From: Streptomyces sp. NBC_00691
GTDB lineage: Bacteria; Actinomycetota; Actinomycetes; Streptomycetales; Streptomycetaceae
NCBI RefSeq assembly: GCF_036226665.1
Contig: NZ_CP109007.1
Span: 5,124,501 to 5,188,500 of the forward strand
Direction of reading: 5' to 3'
Length of the DNA: 64,000 bases
The notes beneath the pieces were generated by a model. That model made no database searches. It was not told the DNA's origin and saw nothing but the letters and a program-made list of their open reading frames with translations. This document shows, one piece after another, positions 58,017-64,000 of the stretch (its first letter is position 1; every line of letters starts with the position of its first letter). The translations under genes were made by a program, and so were the position numbers.

Positions 58017-58339
58017 CATCAACCTCCCCTTGAACAGTGACCGCGAGGGCCGTCCGCTCTCGACGTTGAACACCTGCTGTAACGGTGTCGTTTCGCTTCG
58101 CGTCCGAAAGTGAGTCTGGCACGACCCTCGTCTGGAGAACCGGGGTTCGGTGGCGTTGCCCGTTGCCTCTTTCGTTCTTCGTTGTTCCCCGCCCGTTCCG
58201 CGGAGTGACCGGGATTGACCATGATCGGAACAGAGTGTTCGAGAGTGGCAGGACCATGGGTGGGGTCCCGCCTTCACGAAGTCGCAGCGCTCGATCATGC
58301 AACCGCAGCTGGTCTTTGCGGGTGCCGGGACGCTGTCGG
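58017..58339. other. Gap between the regulator and the frameshifted gene
   Basis: No gene is supported in these 323 bases. The promoter of the XRE-family gene must lie here; the first 80 bases upstream of its start are less GC-rich (TTGAACA, AACGGTGT). No strong inverted repeat stood out. Confidence 0.3.
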
Positions 58340-59071
58340 TCACTTTCCCGGGCGCAGGTCGGTGCGGTCGATCCAGGTGGGGGCGACGAAGACGTTGTCG
58401 CCGATGGGGGCTTCGGAGGCTTCCAGCAGGGACCAGGTGCGGGACTCCTCGACCAAAAGCTCCCAGGGCGCGGTCCAGTCGAGTTCCCAGTTCAGGCCGG
58501 TGTCGGAGATGCCGTACGTGCGGCCGGCGTCCACCCGCCGGAACTGGGCGTAGAGGATCACCTGGGCGTGGTCGGCCAGGTCATTGATGACCTCGGGAAA
58601 GCGGGCCGAGGGCCAGCCCGGGGCGTCGTTTGCTGCGGCGGCTCGCAGGCGCGCGGTGAGCGGCGGGACGAACGGGGCGCGGGCGCCGAGTTCAGTCAGG
58701 GCCCAGCGGATGCCTTCTGGCTCGCTCCAGTCCGGTGGCGTCGCCCGTTCCAGGTAGGCGGGGTAGGCGCGACGCAGGGGCTCGACCGCGCCGTCGATCT
58801 CCAGGCTCGCCAGGGCCATCACCGCCCATTCCCGGACGGGTGGAGTCGTCGCTGCGCAGGAGGGCGATCAGAGCGGGGCCGCAGCGCGGGTCCGCCACCT
58901 CTTCGAAGACCTCGATGGCGGTCAGCTGCCCGAAGCCGCCGAGGGGGGCAGTCCGTCGATGATGGCGGGGATGGCGTCGGACCCGATACCGATCAGTTCC
59001 GCGCGGGTGTCGTACGACGGGCCGGTCGAGTCGTCGAGCTGCTGGATGAGTCTCTCGGTGTGGGTGGTCAT
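58340..59071 (-). pseudogene. Frameshifted gene for a HEAT-repeat-like protein
   Basis: Three successive frames read as one protein of about 240 residues: 'THTERLIQQLDDSTGPSYDT' from ATG 59071, then after a shift near 58940 'GGFGQLTAIEVFEEVADPRC', and after a second shift near 58840 'VREWAVMALASLEIDGAVEP' to the stop at 58340. Each join is restored by adding one C in a C run. The first half resembles short HEAT-like repeats and the rest an uncharacterised domain ('LNWELDWTAPWELLVEESRT'). Two missing Cs could be true mutations or sequencing errors. Its start overlaps the CPCC gene by four bases. Confidence 0.8.
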
Positions 59072-59448
59072 GGGTGGTCCCGGCGCCAATAGGTGGGGAG
59101 CCACCAGCAGAGCACCGAGCGGTCGTCTGGCCACGGGGCGCGGTCCTCGGATTCCCAGTCCTCGAAGGAGTCGCGCGTCAGGTCGATGGGCCGCCAGGCG
59201 GGGTCGAGCGGCTCGTCCTCGGCCGGCGGGCGGACAAACCGGCGGCCGTGCTCATCGCAGGCGCCGAAGTCCTGGTAGTTCCGCTGGGCCTCAATCAAGG
59301 AGACCTTGTTCGCCCCGCCTGCCATGGTCGGCCAGCGGAACTGGACCCCGTCGTCCTCCCAGAAGCAGACAGGGCAGATCTCGAACGAGCCGGGCATCTC
59401 GTCCAGCACGCGGTGCCCGCAGCAGGGACAGGGGTAGGAGTTGCTCAC
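59068..59448 (-). CDS. CPCC-family cysteine-rich protein
   Basis: This 126-residue protein starts with GTG 59448 (AGGAG 9 bases upstream). Its N-terminus 'YPCPCCGHRVLDEMPGSFEI' plus 'CPVCFWEDDGVQF' is the CPCC zinc-ribbon signature; the region 'GGANKVSLIEAQRNYQDFGACD' also belongs to the family. Function is unknown; homologues occur near toxin-immunity and phage-like genes. Its stop overlaps the start of the frameshifted gene by four bases, so the two were once translated together. Confidence 0.85.
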   Translation of the reverse strand: MSNSYPCPCCGHRVLDEMPGSFEICPVCFWEDDGVQFRWPTMAGGANKVSLIEAQRNYQDFGACDEHGRRFVRPPAEDEPLDPAWRPIDLTRDSFEDWESEDRAPWPDDRSVLCWWLPTYWRRDHP

Positions 59449-59788
59449 CTGCGCAGTCTCCTTGCAGGCCCAGCCGGTGTGCCAGGGATTTCGCCGCCTC
59501 GGAGCCTCCGGCCAGTCCGCAGCCAGTCCGCAGGACACCCGTAAACAGGCGTCTGGAGCCAACGCACGCCAACAAGGAAATCCCAGGTCAGGGATCTGGA
59601 GGGGGCTCCGCCGCAGGTCAGGATCAGGCCGCAGACGTTCCGCTTCAACGTCTCGGCGCGTCGTCCCCGCGCGTTGGTCGCTCTCGTCGAACGTGCGGGT
59701 CGGAAGGGGTCGGGCTCCGGCGAGTCCGACCCCTTCCGTGCTCCCGTGCTGACGTGGTGCCGACTTCTCAGCTGCTTCGGGGTGGCGT
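59449..59788. other. Gap with hairpin between CPCC gene and cupin remnant
   Basis: No gene is supported. A 16-base-pair hairpin lies at 59701-59738. The sequence near 59540-59580 resembles neither a tRNA nor a complete recombinase. The stretch probably includes the CPCC promoter and the scar where the 5' part of the cupin gene was lost. Confidence 0.35.
59701..59738. terminator. Strong hairpin, possible terminator
   Basis: CGGAAGGGGTCGGGCT pairs with AGTCCGACCCCTTCCG across a 6-base loop, with one G-T pair. It may have terminated a lost gene on either strand. Confidence 0.5.
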
Positions 59789-60025
59789 CAGCTTGTCGAG
59801 GTCCAGGGCTGGGTCGATGCGCGGAAGGGCGACTTCCTCTACGTGCCCCAAGGCGGGCTGCACGCCTTCCGCAACGACTCGGACGCCCCCGCCGAGATGC
59901 TGATGATCTTCGCCCCGGGTGCCGCGCGCGAGGAGTGCTTCGAGGGTCTGGCCGCGATGGCGGACGCGACGGACGAGGAGCGCGCGGAGTTCTTCGTCCG
60001 TCATGACTCCTACTTCGTCGAGTAG
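59789..60025 (+). pseudogene. 3' remnant of a cupin-domain gene
   Basis: In one frame the sequence reads 'QLVEVQGWVDARKGDFLYVP' and 'GGLHAFRNDSDAPAEMLMIF' followed by 'APGAAREECFEGLAAMADAT', ending at TAG 60023-60025. The motif G-D-F-x-Y-V-P-x-G-x-x-H-x-F-R-N is the second half of a conserved-barrel cupin. The first half with the H-x-H...E metal motif is missing, and no good start exists. It is a truncated gene at the right edge of the accessory region. Confidence 0.65.
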
Positions 60026-60123
60026 CGGCGGCGGGGTCCGCGTGCCGGGGTGCGGCCGGTCCGCGGTGGTGTCCGACGGCGGGCATACTTTCAGCCGGAA
60101 TCATCGTGGTGGAGGTGCGGGTC

Positions 60124-60594
60124 GTGAAGCTTGCCGAGGCGCTGGTGCTGCGGGCGGATGCCGCGCGGCGGGTCGAGCAGTTGCGGTCCCGGGTGGTCGG
60201 CAGCGCCCGGTACCAGGAGGGCGAGGAGCCCGCCGAGGACGCGGCCGCCCTGCTGGCCGAGACGGGCGAGGTCCTGGCGGAGCTGGAGGGGTTGATCCGG
60301 CGGATCAACCGGACCAACGCCCAGGCCGTCGTCGAGGGCGGGGGCACGCTCACCGACGCGCTGGCGCGGCGTGACGTGCTGCGGCTGCGGCACTCCGTCG
60401 TCACGTCGGCCGCCGACGCCGCCGCCGGGCGGGACCAGCACGGCATGGTGCGGCAGCTGCGGTCCGAGCTGAAGATGCTGTCGGCGTTCCCCGTGGCGCC
60501 CCTGCGGGCGCAGGCCGATGTGCTGGCGCGGGAGATCCGTGAGGTCGACGTGCTGATCCAGCGGTCGAACTGGGAGGTCGACCTGCTGGACTGA
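60124..60594 (+). CDS. DIP1984-family protein
   Basis: From GTG 60124 (GGAGG 8 bases upstream; further GTGs at 60106-60115) this is 156 residues. It matches the DIP1984 group: 'KLAEALVLRADAARRVEQLRSRV', 'QEGEEPAEDAAALLAE', 'LIRRINRTNAQA', 'LTDALARRDVLRLRHSVV' and 'REIREVDVLIQRSNWEVDLLD'. It is wholly alpha-helical, likely a coiled-coil bundle. Function is unknown. It marks the return to ordinary chromosomal genes. Confidence 0.87.
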   Translation: MKLAEALVLRADAARRVEQLRSRVVGSARYQEGEEPAEDAAALLAETGEVLAELEGLIRRINRTNAQAVVEGGGTLTDALARRDVLRLRHSVVTSAADAAAGRDQHGMVRQLRSELKMLSAFPVAPLRAQADVLAREIREVDVLIQRSNWEVDLLD

Positions 60595-60886
60595 GCGAGT
60601 CGTTCGACGTGGAGCAGGTAGTCGCCCCGAAGGCGTGCACAAGCCGAGGACCGGCGGTACATCCGGTTCATCCTGGCGCGTGGGGAGCAGCGCAGGGGTT
60701 CGATCCCCCTTTTTACACAGCCGCTCAGCACAGCGCACAGGTAACCGTGCACAACGCACAGTTCATCACCATGTGCAGATTCGGACGACGAGGGCGGGAT
60801 CGGGGATCTCCACGTCACGGTCGACCCTCCCACCCCACGTATCCTCGACTGCTGGGGAACGGGGGCAGGATCGCGGAGGTGTACTG
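60595..60886 (+). promoter_or_regulatory. Leader of the SARP gene with a tRNA T-arm-like hairpin
   Basis: The 292-base gap holds AGGGG-TTCGATC-CCCCT followed by TTTT (60694-60714). The hairpin looks like a tRNA T-arm, but no D-arm, anticodon arm or paired acceptor stem is present. It may be a terminator for the DIP1984 gene or the residue of an integration site. The SARP promoter must follow; GGAGGT (60875-60880) precedes the GTG at 60887. Confidence 0.45.
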
Positions 60887-63532
60887 GTGGAGTTCCGGCT
60901 GCTCGGCTCCGTTGCGCTGGTGACGGAGGACGGGGACGTAGCCCTGGGGCCCGCCAAACGGTCCAGCCTTCTCGTCATGCTGTTGCTACGGCCCAACAGC
61001 GCGGTGAACGTCAATCAGCTGATCGACGCGCTCTGGGAGGAGGAGCCGCCCACCCACGCCAAGACCGTGCTCCAGGGACACGTCTCGCGGCTGCGGGCGC
61101 TTCTCGCCGAGCACGGGGCGGAGGCGTACGGGGTCGAGCTCGCCACCCAGGGGTCGGCGTACGTGCTGCGGATGCCGGAGTCCCTGGTGGACGCGCACCG
61201 CTTCGAGGAGCTCGTGGCGCTCGCCGGGGTGCAGCGGCGCCCCGCCGACGCGGTACGGATGCTGCGGGAGGCCTTGTCGTACTGGCAGGGTCCCGCGCTC
61301 ACCGGGACCGTGCACAGCCGCCCCCTCGAAGCCGCCGCCGGGGGGCTCGAGGAGCTGCGCCTCGCCTCCGTCGAGTCGCTGGCGGAGGCGTACGGAGCGC
61401 TCGGCGAACACGCCAGGGCCGCCGCCGTCCTGCGTACCGAGGCTGTCGCGCACCCCCTGCGGGAGTCCCTCGCGGCCGCGCTGATGCTGGCCCTCGGCCG
61501 CTCGGGCCGACAGTCCGACGCGATCGACTGGTACCACCGCACCCGGCGGCTGCTCGCCGAGGAGCTGGGCGTCGATCCCGGCGAGACGCTCAGCGAGGCG
61601 TACGCCACACTGCTCCGCTCCGCCGAGCCCGTGACCGCACCCCGGCCCGTGCCTCCCGTCGCGGTCCCGGCGCCGGAGGGGCTGCCGCGCGCCCCGCGCG
61701 GATTCACCGGGCGCGGCGCGGAACTCGCCGCCCTCGACCGGGTCGTGCGGGGCGGCGAAGGGCCCGTCTGCCTGGTCACCGGGCCCGCCGGCGTCGGCAA
61801 GACGGCCTTCGCCGTCCACTGGGCGTACGAGCGCCGCGCCGACTTCCCCGACGGGCGGCTCTTCGCCGACCTGCGGGGCTTCAGCAACACCCCGGCCCCC
61901 GAGACCGCCGGCGTCCTCCGCGAATTCCTGCTCGCGCTCGGAGTCCAGCCGCAGCGGATCCCCGAGGCCGTCGAGGCGCGCGGTGCCCTGTTCCGCTCCC
62001 TGACCGCCGGCCGCCGACTGCTCGTCGTCCTCGACAACGCGCGCTCCTCCGAGCAGGTCAGGCCCCTGCTGCCGGGCGGCGACCACTGCGCCACCCTGGT
62101 CACCAGCCGCGACCGGCTCGGCGGCCTCATCGCCTCCGACGCGGCCCGGCCGGTGCCGCTCTGCCATCTCCCCCCGGCCGATTCCGAGGCGCTGCTCACC
62201 ACCGTCCTCGGCGAGACGCGGGTCGCCGCCGAACCGGCCGCCGCCGCTCGGCTCGCCGGACTCTGCGACGGCCTGCCGCTCGCGCTGCGCGTGACGGCCG
62301 CCCGGCTCGCCGAGCGCCCCGGGTGGACCCTCGGCGCGATGGTCGGCGAACTCGCCGACGAGCAGAGCCGGCTCCTGCTCCTCGACGTCGAGGACCGGGG
62401 CGTCTCCGCCGCGCTGCACCTCACCGTGCAGCAGCTGCCCGACTCCGCGGCCCGGCTGTTCCGCGCGATCGGCCTGCACACCGGCTCCGACCTGGACCGG
62501 TTCGCGGCCGGCGCGCTCGTCGGCACGTCCCCGGCGCAGGCCTCCGTCGACCTGGACCGGCTGGCCGCCGCCCATCTGCTCACCGAGCCCGTCCCGGGCC
62601 GCTGGATGCCGCACGACCTGGTACGGCTCTACGCCCGCCACCTCGCCGAGGACGCCGATCCCGAGGGCCTGCGGCGCCTCTTCGACCACTACCTGTACAC
62701 GGGGCTCGCGGCCGACGCGGCGGCCGAGCCGGGCTCCCAGCCCTGCTACTCGCTGCCCGCCGACGCCCGCCGCCCCGCCGCGACCCTCGAGTTCGAGGAC
62801 CGGACGGCGGCCCTCGACTGGTACGTGGCCGAGCGCGCCGCCCTGGAGGGCGCCGTCACCGCAGCGGCCGCCCTCGGCCTGCACGACCGGGCCTGGCGGC
62901 TCGCCCTGGTGCAGTGGCCGCTGATGCTCATGCGGATCGGGGACGGCTGGACGCCGCTCCTGGAGGCCGGACTCGTCTCCGCCGAGCACGTGGGCGACTT
63001 CGACGCGCAGTCGCGGACCAGGGCGCTGCTCGGCTGGATCCTGCACGAGGAGGGCCGGGACGCCGAGGCCCTCGTCCATCTGGAGAAGGCGCCCGGCCTG
63101 GCCGCCCGGGCCGGCGACACGATCAGCGAGGCGATCGCGTACGTCAACCACGCCGCCGTCCTGGACTCGACGGGGGAGCACGAGCGCGCCGGGCTGCTCA
63201 TGGTGCACGCCGTCTCGCTGGCCGACCGCACGGGCCATCCGTCCACCCAGGTGCTCACCCTCCATCATCTGGCGGGGCACTGCATGAACGCGGGGGACTA
63301 TCACGCGGCGCTCGCGCACACCCTTCGCGCCGGGGAACTCGTCGCACCCGACGCGGTGGTCGTCCAGGCCCAGCTGCAGATCGTCAAGGGCGAGGCGCTG
63401 GCCGGCATCGGTCGTGTCGAAGAGGCCGCCGACCAGCTGGAACGTGCGATCGCGGCGTCCGACGCGGCCGGTTTCACGGAGGGTTCGGCGCGGGCGGCGG
63501 CGCGGCTCTCGCGCCTGTCAGCGGATCGTTAG
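60887..63532 (+). CDS. AfsR/SARP-type transcriptional regulator (BTAD, NB-ARC, TPR)
   Basis: This 881-residue protein (GTG 60887, GGAGGT upstream) has the AfsR architecture: an OmpR-like DNA-binding head ('VEFRLLGSVALVTEDGDVAL', 'LLLRPNSAVNVNQLIDALW', residues 1-95), a bacterial transcriptional activation domain (about 100-245), an NB-ARC ATPase with P-loop G299-P-A-G-V-G-K-T306 and 'LLVVLDNARSSEQVRPLLPG', and C-terminal TPR repeats (about 680-880). Such regulators control secondary metabolism or development. No biosynthetic cluster is next to it, so it may be a global regulator. A frame extending to 60635 lacks a credible start. Confidence 0.92.
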   Translation: MEFRLLGSVALVTEDGDVALGPAKRSSLLVMLLLRPNSAVNVNQLIDALWEEEPPTHAKTVLQGHVSRLRALLAEHGAEAYGVELATQGSAYVLRMPESLVDAHRFEELVALAGVQRRPADAVRMLREALSYWQGPALTGTVHSRPLEAAAGGLEELRLASVESLAEAYGALGEHARAAAVLRTEAVAHPLRESLAAALMLALGRSGRQSDAIDWYHRTRRLLAEELGVDPGETLSEAYATLLRSAEPVTAPRPVPPVAVPAPEGLPRAPRGFTGRGAELAALDRVVRGGEGPVCLVTGPAGVGKTAFAVHWAYERRADFPDGRLFADLRGFSNTPAPETAGVLREFLLALGVQPQRIPEAVEARGALFRSLTAGRRLLVVLDNARSSEQVRPLLPGGDHCATLVTSRDRLGGLIASDAARPVPLCHLPPADSEALLTTVLGETRVAAEPAAAARLAGLCDGLPLALRVTAARLAERPGWTLGAMVGELADEQSRLLLLDVEDRGVSAALHLTVQQLPDSAARLFRAIGLHTGSDLDRFAAGALVGTSPAQASVDLDRLAAAHLLTEPVPGRWMPHDLVRLYARHLAEDADPEGLRRLFDHYLYTGLAADAAAEPGSQPCYSLPADARRPAATLEFEDRTAALDWYVAERAALEGAVTAAAALGLHDRAWRLALVQWPLMLMRIGDGWTPLLEAGLVSAEHVGDFDAQSRTRALLGWILHEEGRDAEALVHLEKAPGLAARAGDTISEAIAYVNHAAVLDSTGEHERAGLLMVHAVSLADRTGHPSTQVLTLHHLAGHCMNAGDYHAALAHTLRAGELVAPDAVVVQAQLQIVKGEALAGIGRVEEAADQLERAIAASDAAGFTEGSARAAARLSRLSADR

Positions 63533-63609
63533 CGGTACGCAAGCGGGACGGCAGCGCGAGGGCGGAAGCTGGATACAGCACCGGGGACCTGACGTACTCG
63601 GTGTCCTGA

Positions 63610-63631
63610 CGCCGGGGCGGTCGCCCCGGCG
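63610..63631 (+). terminator. Hairpin after the SARP gene
   Basis: Perfect 10-base-pair stem (CGCCGGGGCG / CGCCCCGGCG) with a 2-base centre, 77 bases after the SARP stop and 40 before the lipoprotein start. Confidence 0.6.
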
Positions 63632-63670
63632 CGTCCACGCCGACCGCACGTTTCACGGGGGAGAACCACC

Positions 63671-64000
63671 ATGCGTACCCACCACAAGTCCACCGTCCTG
63701 GCCGCCGCCGCCATCGCCGCCCTCTCGCTGGGCCTGACGGCCTGCGGAGGCGACACGGACACCGGCGCGAAGGACGCGGGCAGCGCGAGCTCCGCCCCGT
63801 CGGCCGCGGGCTCCGCCGACAAGGGGACGGGCGCCGACGCCGGCACCGCCGACCAGACCGCCGCGAAGAGCGGCTCCGGCTCCGCCGGCGGGTCGACGAC
63901 GACCGGTGGTACGACGACGTCCGGCGGCAGCGGTACGAAGGGGACCACGGCGGGCTCCTCGACCGGTGGCAAGACCTCCGCCAAGGCGCCCGCCTGTGCC
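63671..64000 (+). CDS. Lipoprotein, cut off by the window end
   Basis: The ATG at 63671 has GGGGGAGAACC upstream. The first 110 residues are visible: a lipoprotein signal with lipobox 'SLGLTACGG' (Cys near residue 25) and then a long Gly/Ser/Thr/Lys-rich linker. The frame is open to the last base. Such proteins in streptomycetes usually carry a DUF4232 or similar small envelope domain further on, but that part is not in view. It is transcribed in the same direction as the SARP gene. Confidence 0.78.
   Translation, partial: MRTHHKSTVLAAAAIAALSLGLTACGGDTDTGAKDAGSASSAPSAAGSADKGTGADAGTADQTAAKSGSGSAGGSTTTGGTTTSGGSGTKGTTAGSSTGGKTSAKAPACA

Noticed and set aside
60640..60720. Complete tRNA gene
   Set aside because: Only a T-arm-like hairpin is present; the acceptor, D and anticodon arms cannot be formed.
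1..64000. CRISPR array, prophage or intact insertion sequence
   Set aside because: No regularly spaced repeats, phage structural genes or complete transposase frames were seen on either strand.

Overview
The window is chromosomal DNA of a Streptomyces-type actinomycete. It is very GC-rich, uses GTG starts freely, closes many genes with strong hairpins lacking long T runs, and carries actinomycete families: a WhiB regulator, DUF1707 and DUF4245 proteins, PpgK, an AfsR/SARP regulator and a SpoIIE-type phosphatase. The run fumarase, WhiB, glpX, DUF4245, nitroreductase, xseB/xseA, ispH, ppgK, ychF is, as I recall it, the arrangement of the Streptomyces core chromosome. No rRNA, tRNA, CRISPR array, intact insertion sequence or phage gene was found.

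Left part (about 0.2-13.7 kb): a Tad/Flp-type pilus locus, all on the plus strand. In order it encodes a zinc-ribbon protein, CpaB, CpaE/TadZ, two TadE pseudopilins, CpaF/TadA, TadB, TadC, the Flp pilin, a TadG-like protein, a lipoprotein and an OmpA-type peptidoglycan-binding protein. The matching A24 prepilin peptidase lies about 3 kb further on, among a DUF559-like protein, a GT-C mannosyltransferase-like protein and a DUF192 protein.

Middle part (13.7-50.7 kb): mostly housekeeping. It holds an aldo/keto reductase, a cis-prenyl transferase, a PIN-PhoH protein, a secreted lytic transglycosylase-like protein, an AI-2E-type permease, the peroxide-stress set oxyR/ahpC/ahpD, a PadR-ABC exporter operon, a bifunctional penicillin-binding protein, a SpoIIE-type phosphatase, class II and class I fumarases about 3.3 kb apart, a secreted SGNH-lectin protein, a WhiB regulator, GlpX, XseA/XseB, an APC permease, IspH, PpgK and YchF. 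Several intergenic regions hold clear inverted repeats. The most suggestive is an iron-box-like site upstream of the predicted Fe-S class I fumarase.

Right part (50.7-60.1 kb): an accessory region with a VapBC-like pair, an SNF2 helicase remnant, a three-gene translationally coupled operon, an XRE/TPR regulator, a twice-frameshifted protein gene, a CPCC zinc-ribbon gene and a cupin remnant. The operon encodes a TIR protein, a large protein with a degenerate P-loop, and a membrane protein. The C-terminal tail of the TIR protein and the N-terminus of the P-loop protein share a nearly identical motif (GPVN-x-G-x-GHQY). This suggests a signalling pair of effector and sensor, possibly a defence or cell-death system, and is the best candidate here for an undescribed system. 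The window ends with a DIP1984 protein, an AfsR-like SARP regulator and the start of a Ser/Gly/Thr-rich lipoprotein.
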